Source: Saprospiraceae bacterium
GTDB taxonomy: Bacteria; Bacteroidota; Bacteroidia; Chitinophagales; Saprospiraceae
Length of the DNA stretch: 64,000 nucleotides
Assembly (NCBI GenBank): GCA_026986005.1
Contig: JALSPK010000160.1
Span: forward strand, 20,003-84,002
Reading direction: 5' to 3'
Below the pieces are notes generated by a model. It made no database searches. It worked only from the letters and a program-made list of their open reading frames with translations, and was not told where the DNA came from. The translations under genes and the position numbers were made by a program. Shown one piece after another: positions 1-9,458 of this stretch (position 1 is its first letter; every line of letters starts with the position of its first letter).

Positions 1-66
1 TAGTATATTTATGTCGATATACACTACAATAATAGTACCAATAAGCCTATTATAAAGAAAAACATC

Positions 67-86
67 AATATTTTAATTAAAATATT
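67..86. repeat. 20-bp perfect palindrome at the dnaJ stop codon
   Basis: AATATTTTAATTAAAATATT reads the same on both strands and contains the dnaJ stop codon. It could form a weak A/T-only hairpin at the end of the dnaJ message, but no T-run typical of an intrinsic terminator follows on the minus strand, so a terminator role is only a guess. Confidence 0.45.
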
Positions 87-1227
87 CTTTCATCCTATCA
101 AAAAAACCTTTTCCCTGATGTTTTCCTTTAGGGTCAAAAGCTTCCATTCCTTGTAATTTCTCAATAGCGTCTTTCTCTTCCCCTGATAGCTTTTTGGGTA
201 TCCATACATTTACATTGACCAATTGATCTCCTTTTTGATAACTGTTCAATATTTGTATTCCTTTGTTCTTTAATCTGAACATTTTGCCTGCAGGTGTACC
301 TGCGGGGATATTTATTTTCACTTTACCGGCCAAAGTGGGTATTGTAACATCGGTACCTAGAACCAAATCTGCAAAACTCAAGTATAAGTCATAAATTATA
401 TTCTGACCATCTCGAGTGAAGTTATCATGATGTTTCTCTTCAATATTGATTATCAAATCACCGTTTTGCCCCTGATTTTTACCTCTATTGCCTTTACCTC
501 TCATTGATAACTGCATACCATCTTCTACACCCGCCGGTATTTTTATTTCAATCAAATCCTCTCCTTTTGTCACTCCTGTACCCCTGCATGAATTACAATG
601 ATTCGTTATTCTTTTTCCACTACCACTACATGTTGGACAAACTCCTGTGGTTGCCATTTTACCTAGAAAAGTATGCTGAACCTGCCTTACATATCCTGAT
701 CCTCGACATGTTTGACAAGTCGATATTGAATTTGGGTCTTTAGCTCCACTTCCCCCACAAGCATCACAAGAAATATCTTTTTTTATCTTGATTTTTTTTG
801 TGACACCTTCAGCAATTTCTTCCAAAGATAAAGAAAGTTTTATTCTGATATTTGAACCTTTTTCTCCTCCACTATTTCTTTGAGATCTTCTGCTTCCTCC
901 AAAAAATGAATCAAATGGACTACCACCATCTCCAAAAACATCTCCAAAATGCCTGAAAATATCATCCATATTCATATTACCTGAACCAAATCCACCGTTG
1001 TCATTCACTCCTGCATGCCCAAACTTGTCATATCTGGCTCTTTTTTCAGAGTCCTTTAACACTTCGTATGCTTCAGCAGCTTCCTTAAACTTGTCTTCAG
1101 CTGCTTTATCCCCGGGATTTCTGTCGGGATGATATTTCAAAGCCAATTTTCTATATGCTTTTTTGATTGTAGTACCATCAGCATCTTTTGTTACTTGCAA
1201 TATCTCGTAATAATCTCTTTTAGTCAT
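73..1227 (-). CDS. dnaJ: Chaperone protein DnaJ (Hsp40)
   Basis: Cytoplasmic co-chaperone that delivers unfolded clients to DnaK and stimulates its ATPase. The 384-residue product has the complete type I layout. There is an N-terminal J domain with the HPD motif (KYHPDRN), a Gly/Phe-rich linker, a zinc domain with four CxxCxGxG repeats ([32 protein letters not shown]), and the two C-terminal substrate-binding sandwiches. The chosen start gives [10 protein letters not shown], the usual DnaJ N-terminus; a start seven codons upstream would overlap grpE. It lies 10 bp behind grpE on the same strand, so the two are probably cotranscribed. No dnaK is present in the window. Confidence 0.97.
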   Translation of the reverse strand: MTKRDYYEILQVTKDADGTTIKKAYRKLALKYHPDRNPGDKAAEDKFKEAAEAYEVLKDSEKRARYDKFGHAGVNDNGGFGSGNMNMDDIFRHFGDVFGDGGSPFDSFFGGSRRSQRNSGGEKGSNIRIKLSLSLEEIAEGVTKKIKIKKDISCDACGGSGAKDPNSISTCQTCRGSGYVRQVQHTFLGKMATTGVCPTCSGSGKRITNHCNSCRGTGVTKGEDLIEIKIPAGVEDGMQLSMRGKGNRGKNQGQNGDLIINIEEKHHDNFTRDGQNIIYDLYLSFADLVLGTDVTIPTLAGKVKINIPAGTPAGKMFRLKNKGIQILNSYQKGDQLVNVNVWIPKKLSGEEKDAIEKLQGMEAFDPKGKHQGKGFFDRMKEYFN

Positions 1228-1237
1228 TTTACATGTT

Positions 1238-1756
1238 TTATTTTCCAACTACCACTTTAGGGTATCTGATTATTTTATCTTTTAGTTTATACCCCTTTTC
1301 AACAGTATCTATTACTTTTCCCTTTTGTTCCTCTTCTGTTACAGGAATCTCTGCTATTGCTTCGTGTTTTTCAGAATCAAAATCCTCGCCTGTACTTTTT
1401 TCGGATAGCAACCCCTTAGATTCTAAAATCGAAAATAATTTATCATATACCAACTCTACTCCCTCAGTAAAATTCTCAGTTGAATTTTTATCATCAGATA
1501 GTTGTTTCGCTCTGTCAAAATCATCAAGGACAGGTAATATAGCCTTCATGACATCTTCAGATGCAGTACTTATCAAATTTTGATTTTCTTTTCGCATCCG
1601 TTTTTTGAAATTTTCAAACTCTGCAAACAATCTGAGGTACTTATCTTCAAGCTCTTGAATTTGTTCTTCTTTTTCTTTTATTGTTTCTTTATATTTGAAA
1701 AAAGGAGATTTCCTCTTTTTGGTTTTTCCCGTATTATTTTTTTTCTCTTCACTCAT
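1238..1756 (-). CDS. grpE: GrpE nucleotide exchange factor
   Basis: Nucleotide exchange factor for DnaK, working with DnaJ encoded immediately downstream. The product (172 residues) begins with a charged, Lys/Glu-rich disordered segment. A long coiled-coil helix follows ([17 protein letters not shown]), then the compact beta domain ending [18 protein letters not shown], the C-terminal GrpE signature. The ATG giving MSEEKK was preferred to a TTG twelve codons upstream, because the upstream peptide has no family counterpart. No CIRCE-type inverted repeat is visible upstream, so HrcA control is not indicated by the sequence. Confidence 0.95.
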   Translation of the reverse strand: MSEEKKNNTGKTKKRKSPFFKYKETIKEKEEQIQELEDKYLRLFAEFENFKKRMRKENQNLISTASEDVMKAILPVLDDFDRAKQLSDDKNSTENFTEGVELVYDKLFSILESKGLLSEKSTGEDFDSEKHEAIAEIPVTEEEQKGKVIDTVEKGYKLKDKIIRYPKVVVGK

Positions 1757-2134
1757 TTTTTTCTTTTTAATATTGTCAATTAGCCGTTTCAATCAGCATA
1801 ATCTATGCCATTTTATAATATCACTAACATTTATGAAATCAAATATTTCATAGACATACAAAAATTAAATCTCATAATGTATATCAATTTTATTGCCAAT
1901 TGTCTTTTTGCGCCACTTTGACATATATTTTAGAGATCTAATGAAAAAATAACAATTTATAAAGCCATTTTGTTACAATAATACGCAAGACCTCACAAAT
2001 TATGGTTAATATTGGTAAGTCCAAAATCCAATTTCAAATCATAATAAATTTTCTACAATAAACAAAACACAAAATTCGTTGTCTAATACTTAGTGTTTTC
2101 GTGCAGGCACTACTTAGAATATTGAACAATTACG
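1757..2134. other. Divergent intergenic region between grpE and the TPR gene
   Basis: About 375 bp of AT-rich DNA that must carry the promoters for both flanking genes. No exact TAnnTTTG element with a proper -33 partner was found on either strand. The only structure noted is a small inverted repeat (TAGTG...CACTA, positions 2091-2112) about 25 bp before the TPR gene. No coding potential was recognised. Confidence 0.5.
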
Positions 2135-3946
2135 ATGAAAAGAATACTTATCATATTTATATATATATTTACTTTCGCTTTAAATGCAAATGCTCAATTG
2201 AGTAAATTAGCAAATAATTATTTTAACAATGGCGAGTATGAAAAGGCTGCTCCACTGTATAAAAAGCTATATTTAGAAAATAATTATAACGATATGTACT
2301 TCATCTACTACTACAAAAGTTTGATGTATGATGAGAAATACGAGAAAGCTATTGATGCAATTAAAAAGCAGTTGAAAGCAAAACCTAATCAATTGTATTT
2401 ACTCGTTCACGAAGGAAATCTTTATGAAAAGATAAATAATCAAGATGAAGCAAACAAGCTTTACAAAAAAGCAATTGATAAAATAGGCTCTGATAAAATC
2501 CAAATCATTAAATTGGCAAATGCTTTTAAAGAATATTCTTACTATGATTACGCTAAGCTTGCATATGAAAAAGGTGTAGAAAAAGTAGATGACAATATAC
2601 TTTTTTTGATGTATTTGGGTGAGTTATCCTCATTGAAAAATGACTATGATAAGATGATTGACTATTATATCGCATATCTAAAAAAATCAAATAACAGATA
2701 TAGTGGACAAAATATCAAAAGCAAATTATCTAAGTCACTTGCAAAGGATAAAATGCTTTTGCTAAGAAAAAAATTGATAGGAAGCATACAAGAAAATCCC
2801 GACAATGTATCTTTGATTGATGTGTTGTCATGGGTTTATCTTCAATTGGGTGAATACGAGAAAGCAAGAAGACAAATTACTGCAATTGATAGACGTTTTG
2901 GTGAAAATGGCTCAAGAGTTTTTAAGTTTGCACAAGATGCTTACAAAGCGGAGAAATATAGCACAGCAGCCAAAGCATATCAATACATTATTGATAATAA
3001 AAAAAGGAACTCTCCTTATTTTATGAAATCGATAAGACTTTATTTGAATATTACAAGCGAAATATTGGTTAAAGATACTTCAACAACAGAAGAAGATTTT
3101 TTGGGTATTGAAAAACAATACAATAAGTTTATTGCTGATTATGGGATAGGAGATCAAACAGCAGAATTGGTGATAGAATTGGCAAAATTAGAAGCACTAA
3201 ATTTGCATGATATTGACAAAGGAATAAATACGCTGAAAGATTTAATAAAAAGGAATTATATTAGTGATTATTATATTGCGAAAGCCAAAATTGTTTTAGG
3301 TGATTTTTATATGTTAAAAGGTGAAATATGGGAGTCCTCGCTTCTTTACTCTCAAGTAGATAAGGATTTCAAAGAGGGAGAGTTGGGTGAATTGGCGAGG
3401 TATAAAAATGCTAAATTATATTATTATAAAGGGGATTTTGAGTGGGCTCAAATCATATTTGATATATTAAAACCGGCAACAACAAAAAAAATATCTAATG
3501 ATGCAATAGAATCGTCTGTTTTTATTACCGAAACGATAGGTGAGGATTCGATTGTTGAACCATTGCAAATGTTTGCGGAGTCTGAATTGCTTATCTATCA
3601 AAACAAATTTGATAATGCGATTTCCACATTAGATTCTATCAATTTTTTATACCCAAAAAACAATCTGGAAGATGACATATGGTATATGAAAGCCCATATT
3701 TTTCAGAAAACCAGAAAATACAATCTTGCTAAGAAAATGTACGAGCAGATAATTGAAAAATATCCTGATGAGCTCAGAACAGACAATTCTATTTTTGAAT
3801 TGGCACAGCTATATGAAGATATATTCGGCGATAAAAACATGGCTAAAGCGCTATATGAGAAACTATTTTTAGATTATGACAGTAGTACTTTGGCTGTGGA
3901 AGCAAGAAAGAAATACAGAGAGTTAAGCGGTGAAAATGTCCAATAA
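2135..3946 (+). CDS. Secreted tetratricopeptide-repeat protein
   Basis: A 603-residue protein with a clear N-terminal signal peptide (hydrophobic stretch ending ANAQ, cleaved around residue 20). Most of the remainder is TPR-like helical hairpins, visible as repeated patterns such as NNGEYEKAAPLYKKLY, QDEANKLYKKAI and KYNLAKKMYEQIIEKYP. Such proteins usually act as periplasmic or outer-membrane scaffolds. The exact role cannot be read from the sequence. The gene overlaps the following DUF4286 gene by 11 bp, suggesting cotranslation. It may be related to the gliding/T9SS accessory TPR proteins common in this phylum, but no diagnostic motif supports that. Confidence 0.85.
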   Translation: MKRILIIFIYIFTFALNANAQLSKLANNYFNNGEYEKAAPLYKKLYLENNYNDMYFIYYYKSLMYDEKYEKAIDAIKKQLKAKPNQLYLLVHEGNLYEKINNQDEANKLYKKAIDKIGSDKIQIIKLANAFKEYSYYDYAKLAYEKGVEKVDDNILFLMYLGELSSLKNDYDKMIDYYIAYLKKSNNRYSGQNIKSKLSKSLAKDKMLLLRKKLIGSIQENPDNVSLIDVLSWVYLQLGEYEKARRQITAIDRRFGENGSRVFKFAQDAYKAEKYSTAAKAYQYIIDNKKRNSPYFMKSIRLYLNITSEILVKDTSTTEEDFLGIEKQYNKFIADYGIGDQTAELVIELAKLEALNLHDIDKGINTLKDLIKRNYISDYYIAKAKIVLGDFYMLKGEIWESSLLYSQVDKDFKEGELGELARYKNAKLYYYKGDFEWAQIIFDILKPATTKKISNDAIESSVFITETIGEDSIVEPLQMFAESELLIYQNKFDNAISTLDSINFLYPKNNLEDDIWYMKAHIFQKTRKYNLAKKMYEQIIEKYPDELRTDNSIFELAQLYEDIFGDKNMAKALYEKLFLDYDSSTLAVEARKKYRELSGENVQ

Positions 3947-4262
3947 TAAATCTAAAATATTATTGATAAATGAGACATTCATTATAGACCACAAAGTTCA
4001 CAATGAATGGTTGGAATGGTTTAGGGAAAGCTATTTGTCGGCAATCAAAATGTCTAATCTGACTGCAGATATCATATTGAGTAAAATCGGTGATTATAAT
4101 CCGGACGGTGTGACTTATGCGATGCAATTCAAAATTAGAAATAAAGATATGTTTGAATTTCAAAATGAAGAAAAATTAATCAAACTAAGAAATATTCTCA
4201 ATTCCAAATTTAGCAATAAATTTGCCTCTTTTGTTACTGTGTTGGAAATAGTGGAAAGTTAG
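3936..4262 (+). CDS. DUF4286 family protein
   Basis: Small (108 residues) cytoplasmic protein with the pattern of the DUF4286 family: an N-terminal beta strand with NETFIIDHKVHNEWLEWF, then a predicted ferredoxin-like alternation of helices and strands. The function of the family is unknown. The ATG inside the end of the TPR gene gives MSNNKSK; a GTG two codons upstream is the alternative. Overlap with the TPR gene implies the two are one transcript. Confidence 0.75.
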   Translation: MSNNKSKILLINETFIIDHKVHNEWLEWFRESYLSAIKMSNLTADIILSKIGDYNPDGVTYAMQFKIRNKDMFEFQNEEKLIKLRNILNSKFSNKFASFVTVLEIVES

Positions 4263-4281
4263 ATGTACTACATATTTGATG

Positions 4282-5307
4282 TTATTTGACAGTAAATGTA
4301 TACAATCCGTCTTCCTCAAATACAAAATTATATGCTCTTCCACCAAATCTCTCTAAAGCCTCTATCACCTTATGTTTTGTATTTCCAGGGCAATAAAACA
4401 TCATAAATCCGCCACCTCCTGCTCCTGATATTTTCCCGCCGCTTGCTCCTGCTGCAATTGCGGATTGATATACATTGTCAAGCGAATTATTGGTAATGGC
4501 TTTTGACATTTTCTTCTTGTCATGCCAATTTTCATCGAGTAAAGCGCCGATTTTATGTATTTCTCCTTTGAGAAGAGATTCTTTCATTTTATAGGCAATC
4601 CTCTTAATCGAATGTGCTGCATTTATGGCTTCACTTTCCTTTTGTTTAAATTCCTCTGTCTGACTGTCAATTATATCAGCAGAATCGCGGCTAGTTCCTG
4701 TATAATACAATACCAAATTCCATTCTAATAGATTGCGATACAAACTTTTTACTCTCAGTGGATTTACAATGACCTGATCATTTTTAAGAAATTCTATAAA
4801 ATTGAACCCACCGAATGTAGCTGCATATTGATCTTGTTTTCCTCCTGAGAGATTCAAATCTTTTCTTTCTATTTCGTATGCAAGATGTGCAATTTCATAA
4901 TCTCCCAATGGCAAATTCAGCCATTCCACAAAAGCTCCTAATATAGCTACAGTAAGAGTTGAAGAAGTCCCCAAACCAGAGCCTTTAGGTACATCAACTA
5001 TCGTTGTTAATCTAAAAGATAATGGTCTTTTAATATAATATTTGACAATTCTATTATACACACCTTTTAATAAGGGCAATTTTCTATCTATATCCAATAC
5101 CATTGAACTTTCCAATTCCTGATACTCTCCCAAGTCGTGGGATTCAAGTACAATCTTACCATTATCTAAGGGTTCAATGATGGCCCGTGCAAAAAGACTG
5201 ATGGTAGTGTTCAAAACAGCACCTCCGAATTCATCAGAATAAGGGCTAACATCAGTACCTCCTCCTGCTAAGCCCAGTCTAAGGGGAGCTTTTGATTTTA
5301 TTATCAT
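4282..5307 (-). CDS. hddA: GHMP-family sugar kinase, probable D-glycero-alpha-D-manno-heptose-7-phosphate kinase type
   Basis: A GHMP kinase of 341 residues. The N-terminal motif KAPLRLGLAGGGTD and the ATP-binding loop PKGSGLGTSSTLTVA (about residues 107-121) are typical of the HddA subgroup, which phosphorylates C1 of heptose-7-phosphate. The C-terminal SGGKISGAGGGGFMMF matches GHMP motif 3. In this phylum such genes serve GDP-heptose or related surface sugar synthesis, and the closely related fucose kinases cannot be excluded. It sits 11 bp downstream of a glycosyltransferase on the same strand, which fits a role in glycan assembly. Confidence 0.8.
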   Translation of the reverse strand: MIIKSKAPLRLGLAGGGTDVSPYSDEFGGAVLNTTISLFARAIIEPLDNGKIVLESHDLGEYQELESSMVLDIDRKLPLLKGVYNRIVKYYIKRPLSFRLTTIVDVPKGSGLGTSSTLTVAILGAFVEWLNLPLGDYEIAHLAYEIERKDLNLSGGKQDQYAATFGGFNFIEFLKNDQVIVNPLRVKSLYRNLLEWNLVLYYTGTSRDSADIIDSQTEEFKQKESEAINAAHSIKRIAYKMKESLLKGEIHKIGALLDENWHDKKKMSKAITNNSLDNVYQSAIAAGASGGKISGAGGGGFMMFYCPGNTKHKVIEALERFGGRAYNFVFEEDGLYTFTVK

Positions 5308-5318
5308 ATTCGTAATTT

Positions 5319-6431
5319 CTATTCCAATATCTTTTGAACGAAATTTCGCCAGGAAAATTCTTTTTTCTTTCTTTTTACAGCTTCTTCAAAATTTGATATC
5401 TTATTTCCTTCAAAAAAATCTAATATCGATTTACTTATTTCCTCAGACTTAGGCTTGACCACGTATCCGGCTTTACCATGTTCAACTATCTCAGGCAAAC
5501 CGCCAACATCGGTTACTATCATTGGCTTTTCAAAATGATAAGCTATTTGAGAAATACCACTTTGCGTTGCGGTTATGTACGGCTGAACAACCAAATCAGC
5601 AGCACAAAAATAATATCTCACCTCTTCATTGGAAATAAAGTCTGTTCTTAAAACCAACCTATCTTTAATCCCCAACTCCTGAATAATTTTGTCGTACTTT
5701 TCCTTATTTCCATAATACTCGCCTGCAACTATACATTTTATTCCTGCATCTCCTACCTTTTTGTCTGCCATTGCTTCCAATAGCAAATCCAAACCTTTGT
5801 AATCTCTGATAAAACCAAAAAACATCACGTATTTGCCTGATTTATCCAGTTTGAGATATTCTCTTGCTTGGTCAGAAGTCAATATATCTCCATAATTGTC
5901 ATAAATAGGATGTGGTTTATAGATTATTGGTTTTGTACTGGTAAAACTCTTCATATCTTCCTTAACAGACAAAGACATAACTATAAACCTATCTATAGCC
6001 CCAACAAAATATCCGGACAATATCTTATCACCAATACGTTTTTCATGGGGGATAATATTGTCAATTATAGAAATCGCTTTAGTATTCTTTGTTTTAGCTA
6101 GCCTAATCACAGTTCCAAGTGAAGGTCCCATAAAAGGAATCCAAAACTTTGAAATTATAATATCTGCTTTTTCTTTCCTTATCTTTAATCCACTAATAAT
6201 CCAGTTAAAAGGGTTAACAGAATTTAATATAGGTACTATTTTAAGATGAGTAGGTTTTGGATCATCTGAATATTGTGTTTTTCCAGGGAATAAAAAATTG
6301 GGGTATTGTAATGTAAAGGTGAAAATTACTACTTCATGCCCCATTGCAATAAATTCTTCTGCCAGCCTTTCATTAAAAGACGCAATTCCCCCTCTGAATG
6401 GGAAAGCCGTACCGATTATTATTATTTTCAA
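5319..6431 (-). CDS. Glycosyltransferase, GT-B fold (GT4-like)
   Basis: Transfers a sugar from a nucleotide-activated donor. The 370-residue protein shows the two-lobed GT-B design. The N-terminal lobe starts KIIIIGTAFPFRGGIASFNERLA. The C-terminal lobe has YVMFFGFIRDYKGLDLLLEAM and the donor-binding region QSGISQIAYHFEKPMIVTDVGGLPE. The initiation codon appears to be TTG, since no ATG or GTG lies in frame before the upstream stop. It is the first gene of a pair with the GHMP sugar kinase. The acceptor and sugar cannot be inferred. Confidence 0.85.
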   Translation of the reverse strand: MKIIIIGTAFPFRGGIASFNERLAEEFIAMGHEVVIFTFTLQYPNFLFPGKTQYSDDPKPTHLKIVPILNSVNPFNWIISGLKIRKEKADIIISKFWIPFMGPSLGTVIRLAKTKNTKAISIIDNIIPHEKRIGDKILSGYFVGAIDRFIVMSLSVKEDMKSFTSTKPIIYKPHPIYDNYGDILTSDQAREYLKLDKSGKYVMFFGFIRDYKGLDLLLEAMADKKVGDAGIKCIVAGEYYGNKEKYDKIIQELGIKDRLVLRTDFISNEEVRYYFCAADLVVQPYITATQSGISQIAYHFEKPMIVTDVGGLPEIVEHGKAGYVVKPKSEEISKSILDFFEGNKISNFEEAVKRKKKEFSWRNFVQKILE

Positions 6432-6471
6432 AATTCTATCACGGTTTAGTTTACATTATTTTAAAATATTG

Positions 6472-6479
6472 CAAAGTTA
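6472..6479 (-). promoter_or_regulatory. Candidate -7 element for the glycosyltransferase/sugar-kinase pair
   Basis: On the minus strand this reads TAACTTTG, matching the Bacteroidota -7 consensus TAnnTTTG. It lies about 40 bp before the start codon. No convincing -33 TTTG is visible, so it is weaker than the divergent promoter beside it. Confidence 0.4.
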
Positions 6480-6513
6480 AAGAAAAAAAGGAAATAGAAT
6501 TATAATCTTTGTT

Positions 6514-6544
6514 TTTGTTAGTAGTTTATAATAATGTACTTTTG
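6514..6544 (+). promoter_or_regulatory. Bacteroidota-type promoter of meaB
   Basis: TTTG, a 19-bp spacer and TACTTTTG give a textbook housekeeping promoter for this phylum. It overlaps the 20 codons that would precede the ATG if translation began further upstream. This supports the start that gives MSNFNPNIKF. Confidence 0.75.
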
Positions 6545-6568
6545 ATTTTAAATATATATTTATACCAA

Positions 6569-7594
6569 ATGAGCAATTTTAATCCAAACATTAAATTCAC
6601 AAAAAAAACAGTTCCTGACGTAAAGGAACTTTTCAAAAATATTGTTGCCGGAGATAGGTTTTCCCTGAGTAAGGCGATAACCCTAGTCGAAAGTGAGAAA
6701 GACGAGCATAAAAAAATAGCAAAGGAATTAATAAATATTTGCTTATCAAAACCCCAAAATTCTTTAAGGATCGGTATTACAGGTTCACCCGGAGTAGGCA
6801 AAAGTACACTTTTGGAAAGTCTCGGATTGCATATAATCGGTCATAATAAAAAACCTGCAATTTTGGCTGTTGACCCAAGCAGCAACAAAACAAAAGGGAG
6901 TATACTTGGGGATAAAACTAGAATGAACAGCTTATCTATCTCAGAAGAGGCTTTTATAAGACCTTCTCCATCCGGATCGACATTAGGTGGAGTCGCTCAA
7001 AAAACCCGAGAATCTATTATTTTATCAGAAACAGCCGGATTCAATCCTGTTTTTATTGAAACAGTAGGAGTTGGACAATCAGAAATAGCAGTTCATTCGA
7101 TGACTGATTTGTTTATTCTGCTTATACAGCCTGGAAGCGGTGATGAAATACAGGGGATTAAACGAGGAATAATGGAAATGGCGGATATAATAGTTATTAA
7201 TAAAGCAGATAAAGATAATATAATAAAAGCAAAAACCAGTTATAACCACTATGCTAATGCAATGAGGCTATTTGGGCAAAAAGAAAACGGTTGGACGACT
7301 GAAATAATGATGACCTCTGCTATTGAAAATACCGGAGTAAATAAACTTTGGGAGATTATTAAAAAATACGAAAAACACGTAAAATCAACTGGGTTTTTTG
7401 AAGAAAAAAGAAGAAAACAAAATATAAATTGGTTTCATGATTACTTGTTCAAAAGGATATTAGATATCTACAAAAGTGATGATAAACTGAGTAAAGAGTT
7501 TGATCTCAATGAAGGCAAGGTTGCTAAAGGAATACTTTCTCCATATCAAGCAGGAGATATTTTATTTAATCTATTAGTGAAAAAAGAAAAGTGA
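6569..7594 (+). CDS. meaB: Methylmalonyl-CoA mutase-associated GTPase MeaB (ArgK family)
   Basis: G3E-type P-loop GTPase that protects and reloads methylmalonyl-CoA mutase with adenosylcobalamin. Visible motifs are Walker A GSPGVGKST (about residues 72-80), the family-specific DPSSNKTKGSILGDKTRM, switch region ETVGVGQSE, and the base-recognition motif NKAD. The length of 341 residues is normal for the family. The mutase itself is not in the window. The start was placed by the promoter upstream. The stop codon overlaps the GTG start of the M23 peptidase by 4 bp, so the two are translationally coupled. Confidence 0.93.
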   Translation: MSNFNPNIKFTKKTVPDVKELFKNIVAGDRFSLSKAITLVESEKDEHKKIAKELINICLSKPQNSLRIGITGSPGVGKSTLLESLGLHIIGHNKKPAILAVDPSSNKTKGSILGDKTRMNSLSISEEAFIRPSPSGSTLGGVAQKTRESIILSETAGFNPVFIETVGVGQSEIAVHSMTDLFILLIQPGSGDEIQGIKRGIMEMADIIVINKADKDNIIKAKTSYNHYANAMRLFGQKENGWTTEIMMTSAIENTGVNKLWEIIKKYEKHVKSTGFFEEKRRKQNINWFHDYLFKRILDIYKSDDKLSKEFDLNEGKVAKGILSPYQAGDILFNLLVKKEK

Positions 7595-9285
7595 GCAAGA
7601 AAATACTATTTATAATCAGTTTTGTTATTGTCATATCCGGATTAGAAGCGCAAAATAAATTAACATTTCCTATTAAATACAAAATGAAGTTGAGTGGTTC
7701 TTTTGGAGAATTGCGTAAAAATCACTTTCATACAGGAATAGATATCAAAGGCTCCGGTAATTGGCATTCAAATAAAGCACTTTCTGTAATGGACGGCTAT
7801 ATAAGCAGAATTATGGTTAAGCCTGATGGCTATGGCAATGCGGTATATATAAATCATCCAAATGGTATGACAAGTGTGTATGCTCATCTAAATAATTTTA
7901 ATAAAAAAATAGCTGATATTGTTAGGGATATACAATATAAGAATCATACCTTTATCATAAATCCTGATAGTCTGCATATTCCGGTTTCTAAGGGTGAGAT
8001 ATTGGGTCAAATCGGCAATACCGGGAGGTCTTTTGGAGCACATCTTCATTTTGAACTTAGAAAAACTGATACGGAACATCCTATAAATCCTTTTGCAATG
8101 GGGATAAAACCAAAGGATAATATACCACCTGTACTGTCAATGCTTAAAATAGTCGCTTTAGACACTTCCTACAATATATTAAATTCAAAAAAAATAAAAA
8201 TACTTAAAAACAGCCGGGGCAAATATACTGTTTCTCCATCAACTATCAGTTATGGAGCATGGAGGGTAGGGCTAGAAGTATTGGGCTATGACAAAATGGT
8301 AGGTGCTATTAATAAAAATGGAATTTACAGTATCTCAATGAAGGTGAATGGAGAATTGGTCTATCAATTCAAATTAGATTCGTTGGACTTTTCAAAACAA
8401 AATTCCCTCAATGCACATATTGACTATGAGGAGTATGATTCAAGCAAGAAAAAATACAATAGGTTATTTATTCTCCCCGGAAATGAGCTTGATATTTATA
8501 CTGTAAAATCAAAAAATTCTATTGTGCCTCTCTACGAGAATAATCCTTCAAGGATAGAAATATTAGCCCAAGATTATGATGGAAATATTTCAAAATTGAA
8601 TTTTAAAATAAAAAGAGATGCTAAAATAAAACAGTCTGTACCCAAACTTTTTAATCAGTATTTGGAATTTGGCAAGAAATATTTTATCAAAACATTTTAT
8701 TATAAATTGAAGATCGAAAAATCAGATTTATTTAAAGATATGTTTCTGTTTATTAACGACAATGATACAAACAAAAGGAATGCTTATTCTAAAGATATAA
8801 GTTTATTTACAAATCATGAGATCTTTAAAAATAATGTTGATTTGTATATTCAACCACTAATAATAGATTCTCTTGTGGATAAACTTTGTATAGCGAAAAT
8901 CGAAAACAAGAAGATTACAAATCTCGGAAATGATATACAAGGTGGTTATTTTCATACAATAACCAAAACAGGAGGAATATATAAATTGATGCTTGACACT
9001 ATACCTCCTACGATTAAACCCGTAATATTTAAACGTAAAAAAAACAGGCATCGGAAAATTGCCTTTATCATTAAAGATAATTTTGAAATAGGGGGTAATG
9101 CTCAGGATATATCATTCAATGGATATATAGATGGCAAATGGGTATTATTTGAATATGACAAAAAAAATAATAAAATCACTCACATATATAGCAAATCTCT
9201 AACTAAAGGCAAACATCATATTAAGTTGGAAGTAATAGATGATCGGGGTAATATAAGTACTTTTGAAAAAGATATTTGGAGGTAA
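7591..9285 (+). CDS. M23-family (LytM-type) zinc metallopeptidase, secreted
   Basis: Probable cell-wall endopeptidase or a regulator of one. After a signal peptide (cleaved near residue 20, ...LEAQ) the LytM domain occupies roughly residues 30-170. The zinc ligands are recognisable in HFHTGIDIKG (HxxxD) and in HLHFELRK (HxH). The remaining 390 or so residues resemble no named domain and look beta-rich. The start is a GTG overlapping the meaB stop, so translation is coupled to meaB although no functional link is known. A hairpin repeat follows 3 bp after the stop codon. Confidence 0.85.
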   Translation: MSKKILFIISFVIVISGLEAQNKLTFPIKYKMKLSGSFGELRKNHFHTGIDIKGSGNWHSNKALSVMDGYISRIMVKPDGYGNAVYINHPNGMTSVYAHLNNFNKKIADIVRDIQYKNHTFIINPDSLHIPVSKGEILGQIGNTGRSFGAHLHFELRKTDTEHPINPFAMGIKPKDNIPPVLSMLKIVALDTSYNILNSKKIKILKNSRGKYTVSPSTISYGAWRVGLEVLGYDKMVGAINKNGIYSISMKVNGELVYQFKLDSLDFSKQNSLNAHIDYEEYDSSKKKYNRLFILPGNELDIYTVKSKNSIVPLYENNPSRIEILAQDYDGNISKLNFKIKRDAKIKQSVPKLFNQYLEFGKKYFIKTFYYKLKIEKSDLFKDMFLFINDNDTNKRNAYSKDISLFTNHEIFKNNVDLYIQPLIIDSLVDKLCIAKIENKKITNLGNDIQGGYFHTITKTGGIYKLMLDTIPPTIKPVIFKRKKNRHRKIAFIIKDNFEIGGNAQDISFNGYIDGKWVLFEYDKKNNKITHIYSKSLTKGKHHIKLEVIDDRGNISTFEKDIWR

Positions 9286-9288
9286 AAC

Positions 9289-9354
9289 AATTAGTGTCTG
9301 TATACAAAGTGCTTGAATTTTAAGTTTTAATGACTTTGTGGACAGACACTAATT
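9289..9354. repeat. TAGTGTC repeat family, copy A (short form, full hairpin)
   Basis: A 66-bp element with near-perfect terminal inverted repeats. AATTAGTGTCTGT, two unpaired bases and ACAAAGT on the left pair with ACTTTGT, two bases and ACAGACACTAATT on the right. It begins 3 bp after the stop codon of the M23 peptidase gene. It shares its ends with the other TAGTGTC elements in this window and could act as a 3'-end hairpin for the operon. Confidence 0.8.
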
Positions 9355-9357
9355 ATT

Positions 9358-9458
9358 ACTCGGTAGCCGTAAGGTATGAAAAAGTATCTACATGAAAAAC
9401 AACCTCAACGTGAATTTTGTTGTTTACGTGCAGGATTTATAGAAGCTTAATACCGAGT
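9358..9458. repeat. Long-range inverted repeat downstream of the small basic protein gene
   Basis: ACTCGGTA (9358-9365) and TACCGAGT (9451-9458) are exact complements. They enclose about 85 bp that has a nested complementary pair (AACAAC ... GTTGTT). The right arm includes the last codons of the minus-strand gene. A structured 3' end or small RNA is possible, but nothing else supports it. Confidence 0.35.

Noticed and set aside
504..743. Open frame on the plus strand opposite dnaJ
   Set aside because: It mirrors the cysteine-rich dnaJ zinc domain, has no recognisable protein features and no promoter.
1238..1792. CIRCE element in front of grpE
   Set aside because: No TTAGCACTC...GAGTGCTAA type repeat was found upstream.
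6509..6568. Upstream extension of meaB
   Set aside because: It overlaps the promoter (TTTG-N19-TACTTTTG) and adds residues without family counterpart.
9289..9354. Simple intrinsic terminator
   Set aside because: The stem would fit, but there is no T-run after it, and the same sequence recurs elsewhere as a dispersed repeat. A termination role is possible but not the best description.
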